Source: Nitrospira sp. (GTDB taxonomy: Bacteria > Nitrospirota > Nitrospiria > Nitrospirales > Nitrospiraceae). From it: DNA of 5,226 nt. The stretch lies in contig JAKDNQ010000170.1 of the NCBI GenBank assembly GCA_030456405.1, forward strand, positions 1-5,226, in the 5' to 3' direction. Positions 1-5,226 of this stretch are shown piece after piece; the first letter of the stretch is position 1, and each line of letters opens with the position of its first letter. The notes beneath the pieces are model-generated. The model was given only the letters and a program-made list of their open reading frames with translations, did no database searches and was not told the origin of the DNA. Made by a program: the position numbers and the translations under genes.

Positions 1-174
1 CGCTTCCAGCAAGGCTATAACGGAGCAGGATGCTGCTTCAACTGCCGTTTATAGGATGAAGAGCGTTTAGAGTATCTCTTTGCGCTCTACGAGCAAATAA
101 CCGCCGACGAGGAAGGCGAACTATTCACGCCGCCCACGCCAAGAAACACGAAAGCCAAAACAAAGAGGCCCTAA
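1..174 (+). pseudogene. 3' end of an upstream gene, apparently frameshifted; possible DNA methyltransferase tail
   Basis: No frame is open across the whole stretch, but two frames join into one plausible C-terminus. The frame starting at base 2 reads a helix-like segment ending AASTAVYRMKSV and stops at TAG 68-70. The frame starting at base 1 has a TAG at 52-54 and then reads DEERLEYLFALYEQITA and a basic, proline-rich tail, stopping at TAA 172-174. It has no ATG of its own, so it is better read as the continuation of the incoming gene after a one-base loss or a two-base gain at about 50-70. The DEERLEYLFALYE helix followed by a tail recalls the C-terminal ends of large MmeI-type DNA methyltransferases, and such a gene would fit before a helicase and a nuclease. 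That identification rests on memory of a short motif and is weak. The stop lies four bases before the helicase start, so the gene is almost certainly in the same operon. A sequencing error is as likely as a true mutation. Confidence 0.4.
165..168 (+). promoter_or_regulatory. Ribosome binding site of the helicase gene
   Basis: GAGG lies ten bases before the ATG at 179, within the last codons of the upstream frame. It is a moderate Shine-Dalgarno match and supports the 179 start. The ATG also lies only four bases after the upstream TAA, so translational coupling is likely. Confidence 0.5.
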
Positions 175-178
175 TTTC

Positions 179-2095
179 ATGCCTGACCTGATTCACGTCC
201 ATTACGCCAGCACCGGCGAAAGCACCTCCACCGATGCGATGGGGATGCGCGAAATGCAGGCACGCGCTTATGCGGCCCGTGCTGCGCAATACTTACTCCT
301 GAAAGCTCCGCCCGCCTCCGGCAAGTCGCGGGCTTTGATGTTCATCGCTCTCGACAAGCTACACCATCAGGGAATGAAGAAGGCCATCATCGCCGTGCCG
401 GAACGCTCAATCGGCGGTTCCTTCGATAGCACACCATTGAGCAAGCACGGCTTTTTCTCGGACTGGACGGTGCCACCGCAGCACAATCTCTGCACCCCTG
501 GCGGCGATCTCGGCAAGGTGGGCGCCTTCAAGGATTTTCTCGCAGGCGAAGGGCGTATCCTCATCTGCACGCACGCCACCCTCCGCTTTGCCTTCGACCA
601 ACTGGACACCGCCGCCTTTAACGACTGCCTGCTGGCCGTGGATGAGTTTCACCACGTTTCGGGCAACGAAGACAGCCGTCTTGGCGAGCTGGTGCGCGGG
701 ATCATGAGTGGCAGCACGGCCCATTTGGTCGCGATGACGGGCAGCTACTTTCGCGGTGACAGCCAGCCAGTGTTGCTGCCGGAAGATGAGGCGAAGTTCA
801 CCGGCGTGACCTACAACTACTACGAGCAGCTCAACGGCTACGAACATCTGAAATCACTCGGCATCAGCTACCACTTCTACCAGGGCCGCTATCTCACGGC
901 AATTGGCGACGTGCTGGACACGGACAAGAAAACCATCCTACACATCCCGCACGTCCGCGCCGGTGAATCCACGAAGGACAAGCATGGCGAGGTTGACACG
1001 ATTCTCGACATCATCGGTACCGTCGAGTTCATCGACCCTGAAACCGGCGTGCTGCATGTGAAGCGCAAGACGGACGGCAAGATCATCAAGGTCGCCGATC
1101 TGGTGGATGACGATCCCAACTGCCGTGACCGCGTGGTGGGCTACCTGCGGAAGATGGAGAAGCCGGAAGACATGGACCTCATCATCGCGCTGGGTATGGC
1201 AAAGGAAGGCTTTGACTGGAAATTCTGTGAGCACGCCCTGACGGTCGGCTATCGCGGCTCGCTCACGGAAGTCATCCAGATCATCGGACGATGCACCCGT
1301 GACAGTGTGGGCAAAAAACACGCCCAGTTCACCAACCTCATTGCCCAGCCGGATGCCAACGACACAGACGTGGCGATCTCCGTGAACAACATGCTGAAGG
1401 CAATCACATGCTCCCTACTCATGGAGCAAGTGCTGGCTCCGGTCATAATGTTCAAACCGAAGCAGGATGACGAAGACATGCCGCCGGGCGAAATCCGCGT
1501 GAGGGGACTCAAAGGAGCCACGAGCGAGCGCGTGAAGAAGATCATTGAGCAGGACATCAATGATCTGAAAGCCGCCATCCTCAGCGATGACGCGGTGACG
1601 AAAGCCATTGCCGGAATCGTGGACCCTGAGGTATTGAACAAGGTGCTCATCCCCAAGGTCATAGAAACCAAGTATCCGCAGCTCACCAAGGACGAACAAG
1701 AACAGGTGCGCCAGCATGTGGTGGCCGACTCGGTGATTCGTGGCGATGAAATCGAAGTGGTGGGAGGCAAGCGCTTCATTCGCATGGCCGGGCAGTTCAT
1801 CAACATCGACGACTTGAGCATTGACCTCATCGACTCGATTAACCCGTTCCAACGCGCCTATGAGATTCTGTCGAAGGACGTCAATGCGCCGACGCTGAAG
1901 GTGATTCAGGATTGCATCGCAGCCACGCGCATCCAGATGACCGACGAGGAAGCGATTCTGCTTTTCCCGAAGGTGAAGGCTTTCGTTCAAGAGAGGGGAC
2001 GCCAGCCCAACATCAACGCTCTCGACCCGCTTGAACAACGCATGGCCCAAGCGCTCATCTTCATCCAGAGACTTCGGCAGCAACGCGGCAAATAA
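179..2095 (+). CDS. DEAD/DEAH-box (superfamily 2) helicase of a restriction-like defence operon
   Basis: A 638-aa predicted ATP-dependent DNA helicase or translocase, cytoplasmic, with no signal peptide or membrane segment seen. Core motifs occur in order: a glutamine-containing segment before the P-loop (about 24-40), Walker A APPASGKS (43-50), motif Ia AIIAVPE (69-75), Walker B DEFHH (155-159), motif III TGS (187-189), motif IV around KTILHIPH (251-258), motif V GMAKEGFDW (339-347) and motif VI QIIGRCTR (367-374). Both RecA-like lobes therefore look intact. Between motifs IV and V is an insertion (about 262-330) ending in a conserved-looking KVADLVDDDP stretch. Residues 430-638 are helical and charged, with no nuclease motif, so cleavage must come from elsewhere, most simply the next gene. 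Type III and other restriction helicases share this motif set, and I recognise the family as a conserved helicase beside GIY-YIG proteins. Its role in restricting foreign DNA is inferred from context. Confidence 0.9.
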   Translation: MPDLIHVHYASTGESTSTDAMGMREMQARAYAARAAQYLLLKAPPASGKSRALMFIALDKLHHQGMKKAIIAVPERSIGGSFDSTPLSKHGFFSDWTVPPQHNLCTPGGDLGKVGAFKDFLAGEGRILICTHATLRFAFDQLDTAAFNDCLLAVDEFHHVSGNEDSRLGELVRGIMSGSTAHLVAMTGSYFRGDSQPVLLPEDEAKFTGVTYNYYEQLNGYEHLKSLGISYHFYQGRYLTAIGDVLDTDKKTILHIPHVRAGESTKDKHGEVDTILDIIGTVEFIDPETGVLHVKRKTDGKIIKVADLVDDDPNCRDRVVGYLRKMEKPEDMDLIIALGMAKEGFDWKFCEHALTVGYRGSLTEVIQIIGRCTRDSVGKKHAQFTNLIAQPDANDTDVAISVNNMLKAITCSLLMEQVLAPVIMFKPKQDDEDMPPGEIRVRGLKGATSERVKKIIEQDINDLKAAILSDDAVTKAIAGIVDPEVLNKVLIPKVIETKYPQLTKDEQEQVRQHVVADSVIRGDEIEVVGGKRFIRMAGQFINIDDLSIDLIDSINPFQRAYEILSKDVNAPTLKVIQDCIAATRIQMTDEEAILLFPKVKAFVQERGRQPNINALDPLEQRMAQALIFIQRLRQQRGK

Positions 2096-2098
2096 CCC

Positions 2099-3286
2099 AT
2101 GACTGACGAAGAACTCGACAAGCTGATCGCAGCGGACGATCTTGGCCTGACGAAGCCGAAACCCAAACGCACGGCCCAAACGAGCGAAGAAGAGCGTTTG
2201 CTGGAAGGCTTTCAGGAACTCGCTCGCTTCGTGGAGACCACGGGGGCCGCCCCGGTTGAACGCGGGGACGGAATGAATGAGCGACTGTTGTTCACGCGGC
2301 TAAATGCCATCCGGCAGAATCCCGCGCAGTGCGAGCAACTCCTACCCTTTGACGTATATGGGCTGCTCAAAGGTGAGGTGGCCGTGCCTATAAAGGAGGT
2401 TTCGCGACCGTCGACGCTCGCCGACATTCTGGGCGACGTGTTTCTCGACAGCCTTGAAGCTGAAGCACCAGATATTTTCACAATCAAGCATATTCCACTC
2501 GCCAAAAACATCGAAGCCCCGGACTACGTGGCTCAGCGGAAGCCCTGCAAAGATTTCCACGTCTTTGAGGACCAGTTCCAGAGCTGCCAGCAGAGACTCA
2601 AGACGGGGAAACGGCGGCTCTTGCCTTTCGCGAAGGAGCAACATATCGAGGTGGGGATGTTCTACGTCCTTCGCGGCATCCTGCTCCTGGTTACTGAGGT
2701 CGGCGAACGAGTGGAGAAGAATGGGAAGTGGAATGCACGACTCCGCTGCATCTTCGAGAACGGCACTGAATCCGACATGCTGCTGCGCTCCCTCGCCAGC
2801 GAACTCTATAAGGATGGTCGCCGCGTGACCGAACTAGATGAGAACGCGCTGAACGCCATGCTGCTGACAGACGACGACAAAGCCGCCGGGTTTATTTATG
2901 TGCTGCGCTCCCTGAGCGAACATCCTGACATCAAGGTCGTCCCCAATCTCTACAAGATCGGCCTCGCCCGCCACAGCATCGAGACGCGCATCCAGAATGC
3001 AGCAAATGAGCCGACTTACCTAATGGCCCCCGTCGCGCTCGTGAGCACCTTCCAGTGCTACAACGTGAATCTTCCCAAGTTGGAGAACCTACTTCACCGC
3101 TTCTTCGACCACGCCACCGCGAAAGTCCAAGTCACCGATGCCCAGGGGAATTATCACACGCCCCAGGAGTGGTTCAGCGTGCCGATTGAAACCATTGAAA
3201 CTGCGGTGCGGCTGCTCATCTCCGGCGAAATTGTGAACTACCGCTACGATTCTGCCACTGGGCAGGTTTTAGATGATAGAGGCTGA
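2099..3286 (+). CDS. GIY-YIG nuclease family protein (T5orf172-type domain)
   Basis: A 395-aa predicted endonuclease. The C-terminal catalytic domain starts with GFIYVLRS (264-271, the GIY strand) and LYKIGLAR (284-291, the YIG strand). Arg297 follows in ETRIQNA, then KLENLLHRFF (327-336) carrying the expected acidic metal ligand Glu329 and His333, then EWFSVP (357-362). These are the expected catalytic elements, so the enzyme looks active. The N-terminal half is family-specific: an acidic start (LDKLIAADDLGL), a helical module (about 35-90), a YVAQRKPCKDF motif (143-153) and an RCIFENGTESDMLLRSLASELY block (216-237) typical of this long GIY-YIG family. It begins three bases after the helicase stop with no good Shine-Dalgarno, which implies translational coupling and a joint function. 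I infer that the helicase delivers or positions DNA for cleavage. A homing or repair nuclease is less likely given the partner gene. Confidence 0.88.
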   Translation: MTDEELDKLIAADDLGLTKPKPKRTAQTSEEERLLEGFQELARFVETTGAAPVERGDGMNERLLFTRLNAIRQNPAQCEQLLPFDVYGLLKGEVAVPIKEVSRPSTLADILGDVFLDSLEAEAPDIFTIKHIPLAKNIEAPDYVAQRKPCKDFHVFEDQFQSCQQRLKTGKRRLLPFAKEQHIEVGMFYVLRGILLLVTEVGERVEKNGKWNARLRCIFENGTESDMLLRSLASELYKDGRRVTELDENALNAMLLTDDDKAAGFIYVLRSLSEHPDIKVVPNLYKIGLARHSIETRIQNAANEPTYLMAPVALVSTFQCYNVNLPKLENLLHRFFDHATAKVQVTDAQGNYHTPQEWFSVPIETIETAVRLLISGEIVNYRYDSATGQVLDDRG

Positions 3287-3312
3287 AAGGGGTTTATGAA
3301 AGCATCGGCCCG

Positions 3313-3618
3313 CTATGGATTTATAGGAAAAACGCCCTTCTCTATGAGCTTTTTGTTGTATGCGTCGGCGTCCATGGGACAGAGGAGGAGGTCTCTAACC
3401 TCTTTTAGAGTCTCAAGCCGAAGCTGCATTCTCATTGGCTTCAGAAGTGTGTCCCCATATGTCTTGTAGTTAGAACCGTGGGAAGTGTAGGTGTAGGCTC
3501 CAGTCCTCTTGCCGTTGTACTCGTGATAAAAATATTTGTGGCTTGATTTTGCAGGATCTAGCACAAACCCTTTTTGGGGAAGAGTGCTTTCGATCTTATC
3601 CCGAGGAACCTGAGACAT
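3313..3618 (-). CDS. HicA-like toxin (probable mRNA interferase), extended form
   Basis: A 101-aa basic protein resembling HicA, the small double-stranded-RNA-binding-like toxin that cleaves mRNA. The N-terminal half fits: a helix, KGFVLD (16-21), then SSHKYFY (25-31), where His27 corresponds to the catalytic histidine of the HicA G-S-H motif, then short strands with basic residues and SHGSNYKTYGDTLL (46-59). HicA proteins are usually about 60-80 residues. This one carries a further helical tail (about 60-95, including LKEVRDLLLCPMDADAY) that I recall from a distinct HicA-like group. It is the last gene of a minus-strand operon, two bases after the HicB-like stop, with only a weak GAGG-type site inside the preceding gene. 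Its stop faces the nuclease gene's stop 26 bp away. The fold assignment is moderately sure. Toxicity is inferred from the pair, not seen. Confidence 0.65.
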   Translation of the reverse strand: MSQVPRDKIESTLPQKGFVLDPAKSSHKYFYHEYNGKRTGAYTYTSHGSNYKTYGDTLLKPMRMQLRLETLKEVRDLLLCPMDADAYNKKLIEKGVFPINP

Positions 3619-3620
3619 TT

Positions 3621-4031
3621 TCAGGCGGCCTCGGCTAAGAGATTCGAAAAAATGTTTTTCAAGCGGATGGCGTCGCCGGTGACTCGGGAGTCCTCAAGGG
3701 ATCGGTAGTATTGCCAAAAATGGACGATGTGATGTTCTATATCGAGAACGGCTTCTTCTAAGCTTCCACCCGTCCCGACCACGTTGAGAGCTTCGTTTTC
3801 CGCAAAGAACCACGCACCATCTTGAGTAACGTTGATACCGATCGGTTTCGACGGTAAGAAGGTGTGGCCAGCAATCGTTAACTTCAGCAGAGGAAATTTA
3901 AATGGCTTCAAGAGAGGTTCTGCTACCGTTACCACTTCCTCATAGGTCGGAGAGCCTGGTATAGGACGGAAGTGTGCAGGAAATTCTCCAAGGATTTCAT
4001 GAGCGCTACGCGTTGCGCCGACCATGGTCAT
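3621..4031 (-). CDS. HicB-like antitoxin, extended form without an obvious DNA-binding domain
   Basis: A 136-aa protein whose central part (about 64-108) matches the partial RNase H-like fold of HicB. It has a strand with IGINVTQDGAWFFAE (DG followed by an aromatic and AE), then LNVVGTGGSLEEAVLDIEHHI, the HicB-typical glycine turn plus S-x-EEA helix. The 60-residue N-terminal extension (SAHEILGEFPAHFRPIP onwards) is not standard, and the C-terminus (VTGDAIRLKNIFSNLL) shows neither a clear ribbon-helix-helix nor a helix-turn-helix, which many HicB proteins use for autoregulation. By analogy it would bind and neutralise the HicA-like product encoded just downstream. The start at 4031 overlaps the upstream stop as ATGA and has a strong GGAGG four bases before it. 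An in-frame ATG at 4025 is possible but less well spaced. The antitoxin-before-toxin order is the reverse of the common hicA-hicB layout. Confidence 0.6.
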   Translation of the reverse strand: MTMVGATRSAHEILGEFPAHFRPIPGSPTYEEVVTVAEPLLKPFKFPLLKLTIAGHTFLPSKPIGINVTQDGAWFFAENEALNVVGTGGSLEEAVLDIEHHIVHFWQYYRSLEDSRVTGDAIRLKNIFSNLLAEAA

Positions 4032-4729
4032 ATTTCCTCCCCCCTTATATAGTTACGATACTCGTCCGTGATCATGCCCTCAAACATTTGTTTTGTTACG
4101 CTGTGGCTCTCTTCAAGATACGCCCCGATTTTACCAAAGACCAAATCCGATTGCATGGCATAATCGAAATCCAAAAGGATGGCCTCGTGACTCTTGTCTT
4201 CCGCTAGCATATGCTCAATGCGCGCGTTAATGGTACCGTTCCCAACCGGCGAGGCAAAGGCAAAATTCATCGTGGTGAAATTATCGGTAGCCGGAGGAGG
4301 TAACTGAAACCCCATCTTCAGGTATTCGCGCAACGGAATACTTCCTGCTTTAGGCACAAACGGAATCGCGTTGACATAGCGCAGCCCCATCCTCGTCAGC
4401 TTCTCGATTTTGAATGTGGTTCCAAAAATAGCCGCTATTCTTAGGACTTCCTCTTTGAACGCGTCAAAGCCGGGGTATTTCTTCGTGCTGTACGCGAGCT
4501 TGTTGATTGCAGTCATGATAGTCGCTTGATCATCCTCTTGCTTAAAATGATACAAGGCCAGTGCGGGGGCCTCTCCAGGTTGTAGCTTTGGCACATACAC
4601 CATTGGGTATTTATCGCGGACCAGTCGGAAGAATTCATCCCTGCGACATTCGACCGCCGGGTCTCCGGGGAAACGGATCTCAAAAGCAACGTCTATGAGG
4701 GGCTGATTGGGATACTGTTCTGCGCTCAT
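4028..4729 (-). CDS. TIGR04255-type protein of unknown function
   Basis: A 233-aa protein recognised as TIGR04255-like, a sporadically distributed bacterial family without an assigned biochemical role. Family landmarks seen are the N-terminal PLIDVAFEIRF (10-20), the central LTRMGLRYVNAIPF (111-124) and the C-terminal LEESHSVTKQMFEGMITDEYRNYIRG (205-230). There is no signal peptide or membrane segment, and no nuclease or ATPase motif is apparent. The 233-aa length is somewhat short of the roughly 250-270 aa I recall for the family. An in-frame TAA lies directly upstream (4733-4735), so 4729 is the first possible ATG. No Shine-Dalgarno precedes it, and a three-codon frame (ATG CTG TTG TAA, 4744-4733) sits just before the start. 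As first gene of the operon, overlapping the HicB-like gene by four bases, it may act with the toxin-antitoxin pair, but that rests only on linkage. Confidence 0.75.
   Translation of the reverse strand: MSAEQYPNQPLIDVAFEIRFPGDPAVECRRDEFFRLVRDKYPMVYVPKLQPGEAPALALYHFKQEDDQATIMTAINKLAYSTKKYPGFDAFKEEVLRIAAIFGTTFKIEKLTRMGLRYVNAIPFVPKAGSIPLREYLKMGFQLPPPATDNFTTMNFAFASPVGNGTINARIEHMLAEDKSHEAILLDFDYAMQSDLVFGKIGAYLEESHSVTKQMFEGMITDEYRNYIRGEEI
4036..4044 (-). promoter_or_regulatory. Strong ribosome binding site of the HicB-like gene
   Basis: On the minus strand a G-run ending GGAGG stands four to five bases before the ATG at 4031, inside the last codons of the TIGR04255-type gene. It is the best-placed Shine-Dalgarno in the window and fixes the 4031 start. 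The neighbouring genes of the operon have weak sites or none, so the HicB-like protein may be made in excess, as expected for an antitoxin. Confidence 0.65.
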
Positions 4730-4748
4730 CGATTACAACAGCATGGGC

Positions 4749-4795
4749 TAGCCGAGGGCGTTTGTCTAGCAGAGATTGAAGGGAAGATTAGCCGA
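4749..4795. repeat. Pair of TAGCCGA direct repeats around the putative transcription start
   Basis: TAGCCGA occurs at 4749-4755 and again at 4789-4795, exactly 40 bases apart, so on the same face of the helix. The second copy overlaps the spacer and -10 side of the putative promoter, and the first lies within the leader. The first copy also forms part of the 8-bp palindrome GGCTAGCC (4746-4753). Such spacing would suit a cooperative operator, for example for operon autoregulation. Seven-base repeats can occur by chance. Confidence 0.2.
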
Positions 4796-4814
4796 TGAAA
4801 CCCGATACAGTCAA
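4785..4814 (-). promoter_or_regulatory. Possible sigma70-type promoter for the minus-strand operon
   Basis: On the minus strand TTGACT (4814-4809) matches the -35 box at five of six bases. After 18 bases TAATCT (4790-4785) matches -10 at three of six positions, including the important first T, the A after it and the last T. Transcription would begin near 4778, giving a leader of about 50 bases before the ATG at 4729. This is the best match found in the upstream region. It is unverified. Confidence 0.4.
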
Positions 4815-4968
4815 AATAATTGCGCCCTTCTTTTTATCTTTCCACAAAAGCTATGGGGATTACCAGGAGCCTCTGTGCGCTGTGTCTATAGCCGTACAGG
4901 TCGGGTGCCTTTCACCATCACCGTTGTCTGAGACTGGTATCTCACCGGAGGGGTTCATCCCAAGACGC

Positions 4969-4986
4969 GTGCTAAATTTGTGCTAA
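4969..4986. repeat. Tandem GTGCTAA direct repeat
   Basis: GTGCTAA occurs at 4969-4975 and 4980-4986, an 11-base period or about one helical turn. It might be a protein-binding site or a remnant of a recombination site. No integrase or tRNA lies within the window to support attachment-site function. Confidence 0.3.
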
Positions 4987-5150
4987 TAATCGTCACAAAC
5001 AACCGAATTGATAGAAGCAATGAAATCAGTAGAACGCCAGAAGCTTATGATTTTCAAGGATAAAAATGGGGAAACATTCGCAACATCGAGCAGTTCGAAT
5101 TACGCATCCACTTCCCTGCCACCTGAGCCGACTGGACGATCGGGGAATGT

Positions 5151-5169
5151 GTCAGAAACCATTTCTGAC
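5151..5169. repeat. Perfect 8-bp inverted repeat with 3-base loop
   Basis: GTCAGAAA (5151-5158) and TTTCTGAC (5162-5169) are exact reverse complements separated by CCA. The stem is only half GC and no T-run follows, so it is a poor intrinsic terminator. A related TGTCAA sequence lies just beyond (about 5177-5182). The arrangement could be an operator or the subterminal repeat of a transposable element extending to the right. Nothing in the window decides between these. Confidence 0.5.
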
Positions 5170-5226
5170 CTGCCCTGTCAAGCCATCTGAAATTCTTACC
5201 GAAGCCCGCGTCGTTGCGTCATCAGA

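Larger units (their letters stand above)
4815..5226. other. Stretch without a convincing gene; short overlapping frames, possibly decayed coding DNA
   Basis: No frame here gives a recognisable protein. A plus-strand frame (4795-4986, 63 aa) lacks a ribosome site and ends VLNLC. A second (5008-5190, 60 aa) begins MIEAMKSVERQKLMIF. At about 5065-5072 (a GGGGAAA run) another phase continues with the better-looking NIRNIEQFELRIHFPAT and a stop at 5123-5125, as if one short gene had slipped phase. A third phase is open from 5051, with ATGs at 5066 and 5147, to the right edge (MCQKPFLTCPVKPSEIL), so a gene could begin there and leave the window. On the minus strand a frame from about 4960 reads MNPSGEIPVSDNGDGERHP. 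Two weak hairpins lie at 4904-4916 and 4929-4944. I see no tRNA. Confidence 0.4.

Noticed and set aside
407..1830. Several other minus-strand open frames inside the helicase gene (407-847, 938-1321, 1249-1830)
   Set aside because: They are shadow frames of the helicase: repetitive His/Val/Arg or Ser/Met composition, no ribosome sites and no known motifs.
1415..2179. 254-aa minus-strand open frame opposite the helicase 3' end
   Set aside because: It is antisense to a clearly conserved helicase, has no recognisable domain, and long antisense frames are expected in GC-rich coding sequence.
2391..2400. Near-perfect Shine-Dalgarno (AAAGGAGGT) inside the nuclease gene
   Set aside because: No ATG, GTG or TTG follows at a usable distance, and the nuclease frame runs through it unbroken. 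At most it is a pausing site.
2454..2828. 124-aa plus-strand frame inside the nuclease gene
   Set aside because: It is out of frame with the conserved GIY-YIG protein and is Ser/Arg-rich low-complexity, typical of a shadow frame.
3974..4207. 77-aa plus-strand frame across the junction of the HicB-like and TIGR04255-type genes
   Set aside because: It is antisense to two recognised genes and their overlap and has no recognisable features.
4904..4944. Two small hairpins (GGTG-CCTTT-CACC and TGAGA-CTGGTA-TCTCA) as a structured RNA or terminator
   Set aside because: Stems are only 4-5 bp, no T-run follows and no wider fold is apparent, so chance is sufficient.
4860..5110. Possible tRNA suggested by GGGTTCATCCC and GTTCGAATT
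   Set aside because: Neither has a pairing T-stem, and no acceptor, D or anticodon arms could be built around them on either strand.
1..5226. CRISPR array, rRNA or replication origin
   Set aside because: No regularly spaced repeats, rRNA-like sequence or iteron/DnaA-box clusters were seen.

Overview
The window is a stretch of bacterial accessory (defence-type) DNA. It has tightly packed genes, Shine-Dalgarno-like sites and overlapping or near-abutting reading frames. The left part (about 1-3290) is visibly GC-rich in its coding sequence. The right part (about 3290-5226) is more AT-rich. Nothing seen identifies a genus. A Gram-negative or environmental bacterium of moderate to high GC is my guess only.

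Region 1 (1-3286, plus strand) is a restriction-like operon. It opens with the 3' end of a gene that enters from the left and appears frameshifted within its last 60 codons. It may be the tail of a DNA methyltransferase, but too little is present to be sure. Four bases later begins a 638-aa superfamily 2 helicase with all the core motifs (APPASGKS, DEFHH, TGS, QIIGRCTR). Three bases after its stop begins a 395-aa protein with a C-terminal GIY-YIG nuclease domain of the T5orf172 type. I read this as an ATP-driven translocase plus endonuclease that would act on foreign DNA, with modification supplied by the upstream gene if it is intact. The helicase C-terminus and the nuclease N-terminus share an ungapped residue pattern, which suggests a common docking or DNA-binding module.

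Region 2 (3313-4729, minus strand) is a three-gene operon running towards region 1. In transcription order it holds a TIGR04255-type protein of unknown function, a HicB-like protein (4-bp overlap) and a HicA-like protein (2-bp gap). It looks like an enlarged HicBA toxin-antitoxin pair with TIGR04255 as a possible third component. A plausible sigma70-type promoter lies at 4785-4814. The two operons converge with only 26 bp between their stop codons and no obvious terminator.

Region 3 (4815-5226) has no convincing gene. It holds short open frames in several phases, two small hairpins, a 7-bp direct repeat (4969-4986) and a perfect 8-bp inverted repeat (5151-5169). It looks like decayed or boundary DNA, and a gene may start near the right edge and run out of the window.
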